Numbered from the stretch's first letter, positions 16,553 to 25,171 are shown. The stretch: DNA of 42,337 nucleotides from an uncultured Clostridia bacterium (GCA_946186245.1 CAMHMN010000017.1:1-42337); one strand, 5' to 3'. The notes: generated by a model from the letters alone, not told the origin. A program made the numbers and translations.

Positions 16553-19079
16553 TGAGTGTAACACCTCCGTTTACTGAAATATCTATGGCAGCGTCGGTTT
16601 TTCCGTCCGACCAGCCTGCGAAATGATAGCCCGGATGGGGGATCGCGGTGACGGACACGTCGTATTCGGTGAAGTACCTGCCCGTCCAGCTTCCGTCCGA
16701 GAGATCGATCACCGACGTATTGACCCGGACGCTGCCGGCTTCGGGCTGATCCGTGGTAATTGTCAGCTCGTCCGTGCTGTTTTTCAGGCCGAATTCCTTG
16801 GCGGTGAAGGCAATCATGTTATCGGGACGGTCGCGGAAGAAATACTGATGCCAGCTGATGTCCTGCCCGTATTTTTCCAGAAGGGCGGACATGCGTTCTT
16901 CGGTAAAATCGGTGTTGATCATGTCCATCATGGAAAGGACGAACTGCCTGCGGAATCCGGGATTGGCCTTGAGTGCGCAGTAGATCACCCGTTCGTTGAC
17001 GGGCGGATCCCAGTCGCACACGATATTGAATGTATCGAGCTGCGCGTCGGTGATATTGGTCAGCCCGTAATTGTAGCGGCAGCCGGCGGTCTGGAGATCC
17101 ATGTCGTAGAAAGCCCAGCGCCAGCGACCGTCGCCGTAGGAATCGTTTTCCTTGGTGGTGGTACGCCACATGGCGGTATTGGCAATTTCGTTGTAGTCGG
17201 TGTTGCCGAGATAGACGTTGGAACAGATATAGTCGATGTAGCTCTGGATATCCACCATCTTATCGAATTGATCATAGTTCTCCTGTACCGAAAGATCGTG
17301 GCTGTCGAGGAAATCCCTGATTTCATCGGTAATGCCGACCTTGAGGAATTCGACATTTTCCACGCCGAAGGTCTGGCGGAAGTAGGTGTTGTTGTATTTT
17401 TCCTGCATAAAGGTGTCGTACCAGTATTCGCCGTTGAGATAGACCTTGACGGGAAGGCTTTCCAGCACAGCCACATCCCTGTCGGGAACGGTGTACATGC
17501 TGAGCGCGTTTTCCAATCCGTCGCGCAGCATGACGGAATGAGTGGCCTTTCCCTTGAAGAATTGGGTGGGGAAGGTGCTGCGTCCGCTGTATTCCTTGCG
17601 GGAGAATACCGAGAAGCGTTTGAGGGGCAGCCAGCGGGTGGAACCGCCCTGAATTCTCAGCCCTCCGTCCTGGCAGAAGGTGAGCTTCCTGCCGTCGGCG
17701 AAGTATTCGACGCTGACGGGACATTCGGTGCCCTTGATGTCGAAATTGGCGGTAGGCCGGTCGCCGCTGCCGCCTCCGAGGTACCAATCGTCGTACTGCT
17801 TGCCGGTGACGTACATGCCGTTTTCGCCAAAGAGCGCTTCATCGTCCGCCGCAAGCGAGATGACCGCGACGTCGGTGTCAAATCGCTCCCCCACAAAATA
17901 GGAAGCGCAGGCCTGTTCGCTCACGGCGCCGTGGGAATCCGTTGCCACCGCCCTGACCAGGAACGCCTTATCGACCGGCTCGGTGAAGGGCTGGTAATTC
18001 TTCCAGTCGTACACGATGTTCTGGAGGGAACGTCTGGTATTGGGCTGGCTGCTCCTGTCGGTCACGCGGATGGGTTTGTCATATACGGGAGAATCCTTTG
18101 TGGGGAGCGTGCCGTCGGTGGTGTAATGAATTTCGGTTCCCTCCTCCGCAGTGAGCGTGAGGTCGAATTCGTCCGCATAGTAACCCGCCTCGACCGAGAA
18201 AACCGGCTTTTGCACAATGGCGGCTGAAGCGGCGTTGTTTTCGCCGGGCGTCGGGTGCATATAATTCCAGCTGTCTGTATTGTCCACACGGCAGTAGGAA
18301 TAGCTGCCGTCGCGCGGTTTGTCTGCCACGACCCTGTCAATGATCCTGCCGGTGCCGTCGGAGAGAATCACCACGCTGCCGCCGGATTTGCTGAGGGTGA
18401 AAACTTCCTTGTTGAGGGGAATCAGCAGCAGTTCACCGGCGCCGGCCAGGTTGTCCGGCAGTGCGTATTTTTTGAGGTTGTCCTCCTCGTTGCTGAGGAA
18501 AAGTCCCCTTGTGCGGCAGGGAAGGGAAGCCTCGTTGAAGAGCTCGATGTAACCGCCGTCGGACACCCTGCCCACTTTGGCGTCACAGACCTCGTTGAAC
18601 TTCAGGTGTCTGACGCCGCTTGTGCAGAAGGCCATGGAAGCGATGATGACGATTCCGAGAAGGCACAGGTCAAACGTCATCATAACGCCCATGGAACGGC
18701 GTTTTTCCGGAGGAATAAAGGGCTTGTCGTCCCCCAGACGGGAAAGCACCGTCGCTCTGATGGCAAAGCCCATGGCGGCGGCAAGGGGAATCCAGAGCAG
18801 CAGAATGCCGTAGATAAATTCCAGCGACTGATAGCTCAGCTGCCTGTTCACCGTCATTCTCAGGGTTCTGAGAATATCTCCGCTCCCTCTGAAAATCAGA
18901 TGAAGCAGCCATAGGAAAGCGGCATTGCAGAGAAGGCCTGCCGCAATGACCGCCAGTCTGATCATCCGTGCTCTTCTGGGGTCGTCGGGACAATAGGGCA
19001 GATCCGCGATCAGGATACTGATAGCGGATACCGCAATAAGAATTGCTGTCATGGACACAAGGGCAATTGTGAATGCCAT
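16530..19079 (-). CDS. CotH-type kinase with membrane, lamin-tail and chitobiase-like domains
   Basis: This 849-residue protein has four N-terminal membrane segments (within residues 1-155). A lamin-tail domain follows (about 158-275, FNEVCDAKVG and GGYIELFN), then a chitobiase-type beta domain (about 300-375, IHYTTDGTLPT) and a CotH kinase domain (about 395-745) with LRIQGGSTRWLPLKRFS and the metal-binding WAFYDMDLQTAG. The C-terminus is an InlB-like repeat (YHFAGWSDG). CotH proteins are atypical protein kinases, best known from Bacillus spore coats. The kinase domain would lie outside the membrane here. The start has only a weak ribosome binding site. It is the first gene of a five-gene operon and has a consensus promoter at 19128-19156. 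Confidence 0.9.
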   Translation of the reverse strand: MAFTIALVSMTAILIAVSAISILIADLPYCPDDPRRARMIRLAVIAAGLLCNAAFLWLLHLIFRGSGDILRTLRMTVNRQLSYQSLEFIYGILLLWIPLAAAMGFAIRATVLSRLGDDKPFIPPEKRRSMGVMMTFDLCLLGIVIIASMAFCTSGVRHLKFNEVCDAKVGRVSDGGYIELFNEASLPCRTRGLFLSNEEDNLKKYALPDNLAGAGELLLIPLNKEVFTLSKSGGSVVILSDGTGRIIDRVVADKPRDGSYSYCRVDNTDSWNYMHPTPGENNAASAAIVQKPVFSVEAGYYADEFDLTLTAEEGTEIHYTTDGTLPTKDSPVYDKPIRVTDRSSQPNTRRSLQNIVYDWKNYQPFTEPVDKAFLVRAVATDSHGAVSEQACASYFVGERFDTDVAVISLAADDEALFGENGMYVTGKQYDDWYLGGGSGDRPTANFDIKGTECPVSVEYFADGRKLTFCQDGGLRIQGGSTRWLPLKRFSVFSRKEYSGRSTFPTQFFKGKATHSVMLRDGLENALSMYTVPDRDVAVLESLPVKVYLNGEYWYDTFMQEKYNNTYFRQTFGVENVEFLKVGITDEIRDFLDSHDLSVQENYDQFDKMVDIQSYIDYICSNVYLGNTDYNEIANTAMWRTTTKENDSYGDGRWRWAFYDMDLQTAGCRYNYGLTNITDAQLDTFNIVCDWDPPVNERVIYCALKANPGFRRQFVLSMMDMINTDFTEERMSALLEKYGQDISWHQYFFRDRPDNMIAFTAKEFGLKNSTDELTITTDQPEAGSVRVNTSVIDLSDGSWTGRYFTEYDVSVTAIPHPGYHFAGWSDGKTDAAIDISVNGGVTLNAIFEKD

Positions 19080-19127
19080 ATTTCACATCACATCATTTCG
19101 CAAAAAAATCAGAATGTATCTTATATA

Positions 19128-19156
19128 ATTATAGGTACTATTTATAAAAAAGTCAA
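19128..19156 (-). promoter_or_regulatory. Sigma-A type promoter of the CotH-DUF4353-VTC-DUF4956-deacetylase operon
   Basis: On the minus strand -35 TTGACT (19151-19156), 17-bp spacer, perfect -10 TATAAT (19128-19133), about 50 bp before the CotH-type start. The vegetative-type promoter argues against strictly sporulation-specific expression. Confidence 0.85.
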
Positions 19157-19181
19157 TATGGAAGAGGAAATGATCGGTATC

Positions 19182-19230
19182 AAAAAAAACGCGGCAAGAC
19201 TCCGGAATTCGCACCGGGGATCCTGCCGCG
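19182..19230 (-). terminator. Rho-independent terminator of the lipoprotein pair
   Basis: On the minus strand CGCGGCAGGA pairs with TCTTGCCGCG, with an inner CCGG/CCGG stem, followed by eight T residues (19182-19189). It lies 12 bp after the stop of the 19242-19715 gene. Confidence 0.93.
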
Positions 19231-19241
19231 TGATAGGATGA

Positions 19242-19715
19242 TTAATATTTGAATTTATTCAGGAACTTGTCGATGATTTCTTTGTTTTCTTCGTCCGTGG
19301 GAGGAACGTAAACCATTGTATTTTCAATATAGGACACCATGAGATACTTGCCGTTGGTCACGACGGTACGCCTTGCGTAATTCTTGCCGTTGGAACTCGT
19401 GCCGGTATAGTCTGCGTTCTTATATCCGTCGACGACCTCGCTCTGAGCCAGATAAAGATTCTTAGCGTTATCCCTGTCGGTGATCACATAGAATTCGATC
19501 TGAAACTCACGGCCGGAAGGCGCCACGACGGTTGCTTCCCTGATCTGAGGAGCGTTGATGTACTGCTCGGTTATGTCGTATATCTCAAAGTCAAACTCCT
19601 TGGCAACCTGTTTGAATGCCGCCGTATCGGAGGGAGTCTTATTACACGACGTCAGAACCGCAGCCAGCATGATGACAGCCAGCACAACGGCTGTCAACCG
19701 GACTGTTTTTCTCAT
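19242..19715 (-). CDS. Small lipoprotein, paralogue of the upstream gene
   Basis: This 157-residue lipoprotein has a signal peptide ending in lipobox VLTSC (Cys24). The mature domain is a small alpha/beta fold; it shares with the 19758-20237 product the core pattern FQIEFYVITDRDNAKNLY, the late VSYIENTMVYVPPTDEENK, and the C-terminal FLNKFKY. This recalls proteins annotated only as 'hypothetical lipoprotein' in clostridia. RBS AAAGGGAATG precedes the ATG. It is 42 bp downstream of its paralogue and ends in a strong terminator. Its function is unknown; a surface or stress role is only a guess. Confidence 0.85.
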   Translation of the reverse strand: MRKTVRLTAVVLAVIMLAAVLTSCNKTPSDTAAFKQVAKEFDFEIYDITEQYINAPQIREATVVAPSGREFQIEFYVITDRDNAKNLYLAQSEVVDGYKNADYTGTSSNGKNYARRTVVTNGKYLMVSYIENTMVYVPPTDEENKEIIDKFLNKFKY

Positions 19716-19757
19716 AGAACCATTCCCTTTTTCCGTAATGAAGAAACCGTATCGCGC

Positions 19758-20237
19758 TTAGTACTTCAGCTCGTTCAAAAAGCTCTCAATCGAAGTCTTA
19801 TTGGTGCTGTCGGTTGAAGGAACATAGACGACGGTATTCTGCACGCGTTCAATCATCATGAACTTCCCGTACACTTCCAGCTTATAGAGGTCAAAGTTGC
19901 TCCCCGAGTCGGATTTGTCGATGGAGTCTTCACCCTTCATCATGACAAAATTATTCTTGTTGCTGTTATAGAAAGACTTGGCGGTATCTTCGCTGTTCAG
20001 CTCATAGAATTCAATCTGAAAAGCCTTATCCTGGGGCGCGGCAAGGGTGACAAGTTTGATGTAATCATAATCCTTGAAATAATCCGTGCCATCCTGCACA
20101 ATATAGCCCTTCTGCGCGGCGGTTGCTTCGAAATCAACCGTTGAAACAGGATCTTTGCTGCCACAGGCTGTGAGCAGTGAAGCAGTCAATGCAACGGCAG
20201 CAAGCAGACAAGCCGCTTTTATTCTAAAAGATTTCAT
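19758..20237 (-). CDS. Small lipoprotein, first of a paralogous pair
   Basis: This 159-residue lipoprotein has lipobox LLTAC (Cys25). It aligns with the next gene along its whole length: FQIEFYELNSEDTAKSFY, MMIERVQNTVVYVPSTDSTN and a C-terminal FLNELKY. The pair therefore comes from a local duplication that has diverged. I know no function for the family. It has its own promoter at 20283-20311, and AGAGGAAGCGCTGAAT upstream of the ATG provides a ribosome binding site. Together the two genes form a two-gene operon ending at the 19182-19230 terminator. Confidence 0.87.
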   Translation of the reverse strand: MKSFRIKAACLLAAVALTASLLTACGSKDPVSTVDFEATAAQKGYIVQDGTDYFKDYDYIKLVTLAAPQDKAFQIEFYELNSEDTAKSFYNSNKNNFVMMKGEDSIDKSDSGSNFDLYKLEVYGKFMMIERVQNTVVYVPSTDSTNKTSIESFLNELKY

Positions 20238-20282
20238 ATTCAGCGCTTCCTCTCAGATCATAATAAAAAACTGTCTGAATAC

Positions 20283-20311
20283 ATTTTAACAAAACAAAAG
20301 ATAATTGTCAA
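20283..20311 (-). promoter_or_regulatory. Sigma-A type promoter of the lipoprotein pair
   Basis: On the minus strand perfect -35 TTGACA (20306-20311), 17-bp spacer, -10 TAAAAT (20283-20288). It starts only 20 bp after the glyA stop; no terminator for glyA is seen between them. Confidence 0.83.
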
Positions 20312-20330
20312 GAATAAATAGAATAAATAA

Positions 20331-21584
20331 TTACTGATACAGCGGATAGGCTTCGAGCAGCTGGGTGACGCCTGCGCGGATCGCGTCGGCGCTTCCCTCG
20401 AAGTCCCTGATGGCGAGGGTTATGTACTCGGCGATCTTCTTCATATCCTTCTCGACCAGACCTCTTGTGGTGACGGCAGGGGTACCGAGACGCACGCCGC
20501 TGGTCACGAAGGGGCTGAGCGGCTCGTTGGGAATGGTGTTCTTGTTGGCGGTGATGTAAACGTCGTCCAGTCTGTGCTCCAGCTCCTTGCCGGTGATGCC
20601 GGTATCGCGGAGGTCGAGCAGAATCAGGTGGTTGTCGGTGCCGCCGGAAACCATCTTGATGCCGCGGGCGTCGAATTCCTCCGCCATTGCGGCTGCGTTG
20701 GCGACGATCTGCTTGCCGTACGCCTTGAATTCAGGCTTGAGCGCCTCGCCGAAGCAGACAGCCTTGCCGGCGATGGTGTGCATGAGAGGACCGCCCTGCG
20801 TGCCGGGGAAGATGGCCTTGTCGATGGCCTTGGCGAATTCCTCGCGGCAGAGGATCATGCCGCCTCTGGGACCGCGGAGGGTCTTGTGGGTGGTGGTGGT
20901 CACGATGTCGGCGTATTCGACGGGATTCTGATGAACGCCGGCGGCGACCAGACCCGCGATGTGTGCCATATCGACCATCAGCAGAGCGCCGACGGACTTG
21001 GCGATCTCGCTGAATTTTGCGAAATCAATGGCTCTGGGATAAGCGCTTGCGCCCGCGACGATCATCTTGGGCTTGACCTGGGAGGCGATCTCGTACACCT
21101 TTTCGTAGTCGATTCTGCCGGTCTCTCCGTCAACGCCGTAGGGAACGAAGTTGTAGAATTTGCCCGACATATTGACAGGTGAACCGTGGGTCAGGTGACC
21201 GCCCTCGGCAAGATTCATGCCCATGACGGTGTCGCCGGGCTGGAGCAGGGCAAAGTAAACGGCGGTGTTGGCCTGTGCGCCGGAATGAGGCTGCACGTTG
21301 GCATGTTCCGCGCCGAAAAGCTCGCAGGCTCTGTTGCGGGCGATATCCTCCACGACGTCCACGCACTGGCAGCCGCCGTAATAGCGCTTGCCGGGATATC
21401 CCTCGGCGTATTTGTTGGTGAGCACGCTGCCCATAGCCGCCAGAACGGCGGGAGAAACGAGGTTTTCGGAAGCGATGAGTTCGAGATTTCTTCTCTGTCT
21501 GGCGAGCTCGTCGCCCATAGCGGCGGCGACATCGCTGTCATAAGACCGGAGGAAACCGATGGAATCAAGCATATCTGCGTACAT
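20331..21584 (-). CDS. glyA: Serine hydroxymethyltransferase
   Basis: This enzyme of about 417 residues interconverts serine and glycine, charging tetrahydrofolate with a one-carbon unit. Family motifs are complete: [52 protein letters not shown], and the PLP-binding lysine in [14 protein letters not shown] (about residue 230). I prefer the ATG at 21582-21584 ([12 protein letters not shown]), because an ATG four codons upstream (21594-21596) is part of the AAAGGATG ribosome binding site; either is possible. It is monocistronic, between comF and the lipoprotein pair, with a promoter whose -10 region lies in a perfect palindrome, so it may be regulated. Confidence 0.98.
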   Translation of the reverse strand: MYADMLDSIGFLRSYDSDVAAAMGDELARQRRNLELIASENLVSPAVLAAMGSVLTNKYAEGYPGKRYYGGCQCVDVVEDIARNRACELFGAEHANVQPHSGAQANTAVYFALLQPGDTVMGMNLAEGGHLTHGSPVNMSGKFYNFVPYGVDGETGRIDYEKVYEIASQVKPKMIVAGASAYPRAIDFAKFSEIAKSVGALLMVDMAHIAGLVAAGVHQNPVEYADIVTTTTHKTLRGPRGGMILCREEFAKAIDKAIFPGTQGGPLMHTIAGKAVCFGEALKPEFKAYGKQIVANAAAMAEEFDARGIKMVSGGTDNHLILLDLRDTGITGKELEHRLDDVYITANKNTIPNEPLSPFVTSGVRLGTPAVTTRGLVEKDMKKIAEYITLAIRDFEGSADAIRAGVTQLLEAYPLYQ

Positions 21585-21622
21585 TGGCTTAAACATCCTT
21601 TCAAAGAAAAGTAATAAAACAA

Positions 21623-21639
21623 CTGCTATATTATAGCAG
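21623..21639. promoter_or_regulatory. Perfect palindrome over the glyA -10 box (possible operator)
   Basis: CTGCTATA-T-TATAGCAG is a perfect 8-bp inverted repeat around one base and includes the TATAAT -10 hexamer of the glyA promoter. A dimeric repressor bound here would block initiation. The identity of any regulator is unknown. Confidence 0.5.
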
Positions 21640-21658
21640 AAACGAAAGCGTCCTGCAA
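21630..21658 (-). promoter_or_regulatory. Sigma-A type promoter of glyA
   Basis: On the minus strand perfect -10 TATAAT (21630-21635), 17-bp spacer and weak -35 TTGCAG (21653-21658), about 45 bp before the glyA start. Confidence 0.65.
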
Positions 21659-21728
21659 CAATTTAATGAGCAAAAATATGTAAAAATTTAATCGGCAATT
21701 CACTCATATTCTATTGGAATAGCATTAT

Positions 21729-22484
21729 TTACCAGCCCGTTCCGAAGGCGGCTGCCTTGATCGCGGGCATTTCGGACATGACGGCAACGGCGGCAGTCAC
21801 ACAGTATACCGCCCTCGCGCCGGCGTCGAGAAGGGTGATCGCGCACTCGTTGAGGGTGATGCCGGAAGTGGTGACGTCGTCGCAGAGCAGCACAGTCTTT
21901 CCCCGGATCATTTCGGAACGCGGCACACGGAAGACGCCCTTGACATTGCGCTGGCGTTCCATGAAGGAAAGGGTGTGCTGCGGGCGGTTCCTGACCTGCT
22001 TAATCAGCGCCTTGGAGAGAAGCGGCGCCTCAATTTCCTCGGCGACGGTCCTGGCGAGAAGCATCGCCTGGTTGTAGCCGCGTGTCATGAAGTCGTCCTT
22101 GTGCATCGGGACGCCGATCACGCAGTCAATATGAACGCCGCTGTCAAGATATTCCGTTCTGACGATATTCGCCATCAGCTTGCCGAAATAGATGCAGGAA
22201 TAAGGCGAGTTGTTGAATTTCATGCGGTGGATGCCCTTTTTGGCGGCCTTGGTATAGACCAGCGGAGAAACATTGCGCACGAAGGCATAGTCGCCTTTTC
22301 TGCATGTGCAGGAGTAGAGCGGCCTGCCGCAAATCCGGCAGATCGGACGGTGGATGAATTCCACGTCCCGGGAGCACCTGCTGCAAATGCGTTCATTGCT
22401 GTTGATCATAGCGCCGCAGAGCGGACACCTGCGCGGATAGACCGCTTCCGAGAATCTCTCCTTTATTCTGTCCAGCATTCCCAT
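21729..22484 (-). CDS. comF: ComF-family phosphoribosyltransferase-like protein
   Basis: This 251-residue protein has N-terminal zinc-finger cysteines (CPLCGAMINSNERICSRC and CRICGRPLYSCTC) and a phosphoribosyltransferase domain. Its PRPP-binding loop is VLLCDDVTTSGITL, preceded by IGVPMHKDD and RGYNQAMLLAR, typical of ComFC/GntX. In competent Firmicutes ComF helps DNA uptake, probably by acting with the ComFA helicase; the cofA partner is not in the window. RBS GGGAGGAAC lies 5 nt before the ATG. It is 69 bp downstream of recD2, so they are probably one transcript, coupling two DNA-processing functions. Confidence 0.93.
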   Translation of the reverse strand: MGMLDRIKERFSEAVYPRRCPLCGAMINSNERICSRCSRDVEFIHRPICRICGRPLYSCTCRKGDYAFVRNVSPLVYTKAAKKGIHRMKFNNSPYSCIYFGKLMANIVRTEYLDSGVHIDCVIGVPMHKDDFMTRGYNQAMLLARTVAEEIEAPLLSKALIKQVRNRPQHTLSFMERQRNVKGVFRVPRSEMIRGKTVLLCDDVTTSGITLNECAITLLDAGARAVYCVTAAVAVMSEMPAIKAAAFGTGW

Positions 22485-22553
22485 TAATTGTTCCTCCCAA
22501 AATAAACTGTATGAGCCGATGCAAACCTGATGCAGCGAACGGATGTGATTGCC

Positions 22554-24776
22554 CTACATCGTGTCCCGCCGCAGGAATACGTCCAGCGCGGAATAACGCA
22601 GGGTCTTTTTCTGATTCTGCACCATGCGGTAGACCATCTGCCTGTGACCCACCATGATGAGAATGGACCGCGCGCGGGTGACGGCGGTGTATAAAAGATT
22701 GCGGTAGCAGAGCTGGGGCGCCATGGGGTACATCGGAATGATGACCGCGGGGAATTCGCTGCCCTGGCTTTTGTGCACCGTAATGGCGTAGGCGTGCTCG
22801 AGCTCGTCGGCGTTGTCGATGGAATAGGTGGCCGTGCGGTCGTCAAAACGCACCCTGAGAAAGCCGTGCAGCTTGTCTATTTCCTCCAGCATTCCCACAT
22901 CGCCGTTGAAGATACCGGTTCCCTCGGTGCCGTCGTCCTTGGTCCATTCGACGTTGTAGTTGTTCTTGACCTGCATGATCTTGTCGCCCTGGCGGAAGGT
23001 CACGCCGCCGATCTTGATTTCGGGACGCTTCTGGTGCTGGGGATTGAACCGCTGCTGCAGGATGCGGTTAAGCTCGGTCGTGCCGAGTTCTCCCTTGCGT
23101 CCGGGACAGAGCACCTGAATGTCTTTCAGGGGATTGAAGCCGTAGGCGTCGGGCAGCCTTTTAAAGCAGAGGTCGCTGACGGTCTGGGCAATTCTGTCGC
23201 TTTCCCGCATGGGCAGGAAGAAGAAATCGTTGTCCCGCAGGTCGAGCTGCGGCAGTTCTCCGCTGACAATGCGGTGGGCGTTCATGATGATGGCACTTTT
23301 CTGCGCCTGACGGAAGACCTCGGTGAGCGCGACCACCGGCACGCGTCCGGATTTGATGAGATCGCCCAGCACATTCCCCGCGCCGACGCTGGGCAGCTGG
23401 TCGCTGTCCCCGACAAGCACCAGACGGCAGCCGAATTTCACCGCCCGCAGCAGACTCTGGAAGAGCAGTATGTCGGTCATGGACAGCTCGTCCACGATCA
23501 GCGCGTCGCAGTCGAGGGGATTCTTTTCGTTGCGGGCGAAGGACTGGGTGTCGTTCTCGCCCCATTCCACCTCCAGCAGGCGGTGAATGGTCTTGGCCTC
23601 ATGCCCGGTGATTTCGGTGATGCGTTTGGCGGCGCGTCCCGTCGGCGCGGCGATGGCGACCTTGTGACCGTATATTTCCAGCAGTTGAATGATGGCGTTG
23701 AGGGTGGTGGTCTTGCCGGTGCCGGGACCTCCGGTCAGCACAAGCAGCCCCTTGTTCATCGCGGCGTCGATGGCTTCGGTCTGGTGTCCGTCGTAGGCAA
23801 TGCCGGTCATGCTTTCGATGAGTTCCATCTGCCGGACGTAATTCCTGATGGGTTCGGCGGGACACATCGCCATGGTGGCGATTCTGCCGGCGCAATAGAG
23901 TTCCGCCTCGTAGACGTACGGCAGGAAGATGAATTCGTCGCCCCTGATCTCGTCCTGCATGAATTCGCTGTCGTCGAGCGCCTCTTCCAATTGCTCGGCG
24001 ACGGCGGCGCGGTCGATTTCCAGCAGCGAAGAAGCCACGTCGAGCAGCTTGCCCTTCGGCAGACAGGTGTGACCGTTGCCGAGATTGTGAGTCAGCACAT
24101 ATGTAAGCCCGGCGGCAATTCTCCTGCCGCTGTCGGGGGATTTTTCCATGCTCATGGCGATGGCGTCCGCCCGTTCGAAGCCGATATTCAGCTCATCGGC
24201 GCAAAGCACATAGGGGTCGTCCTTGATCAGCTCGATGCAGCCCACGCCGAACCGCTTCCAGACGGCGAGCGCCTGATTGGGGTTGATGTGGTACTGCCCG
24301 AGGAAGGCCATTGCCTCCCGCAGCCCGAAGTGAGAACGGAAGTCCTGCGAAATCTGCTCGGCCTTGCTCTTGGAAATGCCGCGTATTTCGGCGAGTCGTG
24401 CGGGCTGGTTCTCGATGATTTCCAGCGTGCGGTCGCCGAAGGCTTCCACGATCTTGGTGGCGGTGGAAGGGCCGATTCCCTTGACCGCGCCGGAAGACAG
24501 GTAGCGCAGGATGGCCGAAGCGCCGGAAGGCATTTTGCTCTCGCAGCTCTCGGCGGAGAACTGCCTGCCGAATTTGGGATGCGTGGTCCAATGCCCGTAC
24601 ATATGCACTTCCTCGCCGGAATTGACCGGCGGCAGCACGCCGACAGCGATCACAAGGTCGTCGTCCACGTACAGTTCCAGCACGGTGAATCCGCTTTGCT
24701 CATTGCGGAAGGAGATATCCTCGACCACCCCGGAAATTTCATCGAGTTTTTTTCCGGTATTTTCCATGGCGGACAT
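22554..24776 (-). CDS. recD2: RecD2-type ATP-dependent DNA helicase
   Basis: This 740-residue protein has an N-terminal OB-like region (ISGVVEDISFRNEQSGFTVL), helix-hairpin-helix segments (VKGIGPSTATKIVEAFGDR, ARLAEIRGISKSKAEQI), and a superfamily 1B helicase core. Core motifs are Walker A TGGPGTGKTT, DALIVDELSMTD (motif II), LVLVGDSDQLPSVGAGN (motif III), and AITVHKSQGSEF with LYTAVTRARSILI (motifs V and VI). RecD2 is a 5'-3' helicase acting in replication-fork repair without RecBC. The start is ATG 24774-24776 with GGGAGGTG upstream; an in-frame GTG is part of that site. Promoter TTGGCA-17-TAAAAT lies just upstream. comF follows in the same operon. Confidence 0.96.
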   Translation of the reverse strand: MSAMENTGKKLDEISGVVEDISFRNEQSGFTVLELYVDDDLVIAVGVLPPVNSGEEVHMYGHWTTHPKFGRQFSAESCESKMPSGASAILRYLSSGAVKGIGPSTATKIVEAFGDRTLEIIENQPARLAEIRGISKSKAEQISQDFRSHFGLREAMAFLGQYHINPNQALAVWKRFGVGCIELIKDDPYVLCADELNIGFERADAIAMSMEKSPDSGRRIAAGLTYVLTHNLGNGHTCLPKGKLLDVASSLLEIDRAAVAEQLEEALDDSEFMQDEIRGDEFIFLPYVYEAELYCAGRIATMAMCPAEPIRNYVRQMELIESMTGIAYDGHQTEAIDAAMNKGLLVLTGGPGTGKTTTLNAIIQLLEIYGHKVAIAAPTGRAAKRITEITGHEAKTIHRLLEVEWGENDTQSFARNEKNPLDCDALIVDELSMTDILLFQSLLRAVKFGCRLVLVGDSDQLPSVGAGNVLGDLIKSGRVPVVALTEVFRQAQKSAIIMNAHRIVSGELPQLDLRDNDFFFLPMRESDRIAQTVSDLCFKRLPDAYGFNPLKDIQVLCPGRKGELGTTELNRILQQRFNPQHQKRPEIKIGGVTFRQGDKIMQVKNNYNVEWTKDDGTEGTGIFNGDVGMLEEIDKLHGFLRVRFDDRTATYSIDNADELEHAYAITVHKSQGSEFPAVIIPMYPMAPQLCYRNLLYTAVTRARSILIMVGHRQMVYRMVQNQKKTLRYSALDVFLRRDTM

Positions 24777-24822
24777 CAGAATCACCTCCCCGCTTCATAA
24801 TGCATTCAATGCCTATCTTATT

Positions 24823-24851
24823 ATTTTATCACACAAATTTCCAAATGCCAA
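24823..24851 (-). promoter_or_regulatory. Sigma-A type promoter of recD2-comF
   Basis: On the minus strand -35 TTGGCA (24846-24851), 17-bp spacer, -10 TAAAAT (24823-24828), each 5 of 6 to consensus, about 47 bp before the recD2 start. Confidence 0.75.
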
Positions 24852-24958
24852 CAGGAAATCATAATTTATGCAAAATAGACAAAAGCGCAGCGCGACGCAG
24901 CTTCTTCGGGCAAGAATGGAAAACGACACGATGAAGTCCGGAAGTAACGTAACAGGAC

Positions 24959-25018
24959 GTTTCTGCTGCAATAACCTGCGTTTCTGCTGCAATAACCTGC
25001 GTTTCTGCTGCGGATTGC
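24959..25018. repeat. Tandem 21-bp repeat array 1
   Basis: Two identical 21-bp units, starting GTTTCTGCTGCAATAACC, at 24959-24979 and 24980-25000, and a third truncated unit to about 25018. Each resembles the units of array 2. There are no spacers between units, so it is not a CRISPR array. Confidence 0.85.
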
Positions 25019-25108
25019 ATGCCTTTCTGCCTGACTGAAAAGAGAGCAGAAATGTCCTGCAATGTGACATCACTGCTGCGAAAAAACGGCAATTACCCGG
25101 GGAAACGA

Positions 25109-25171
25109 GGGTTTTTGCAGTAAAAACCCGGGTTTCTGCTGCAAAAACCCCCGTTTATGCAGCAGAAATCC
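25109..25171. repeat. Tandem 21-bp palindromic repeat array 2
   Basis: Three diverged 21-bp units at 25109, 25130 and 25151. The first is a near-perfect hairpin (GGGTTTTT, loop GCAGT, AAAAACCC); the second keeps GGGTTT and AAACCC arms. They share the TGCWGC core with array 1, about 90 bp away. Confidence 0.8.

Noticed and set aside
22773-24800. 675-codon plus-strand frame opposite recD2
   Set aside because: A shadow of the GC-rich recD2 codons, with no recognisable domain and no ribosome binding site; the recD2 motifs are complete.
24959-25171. CRISPR array
   Set aside because: Units are directly adjacent with no unique spacers, and no cas genes are in the window.
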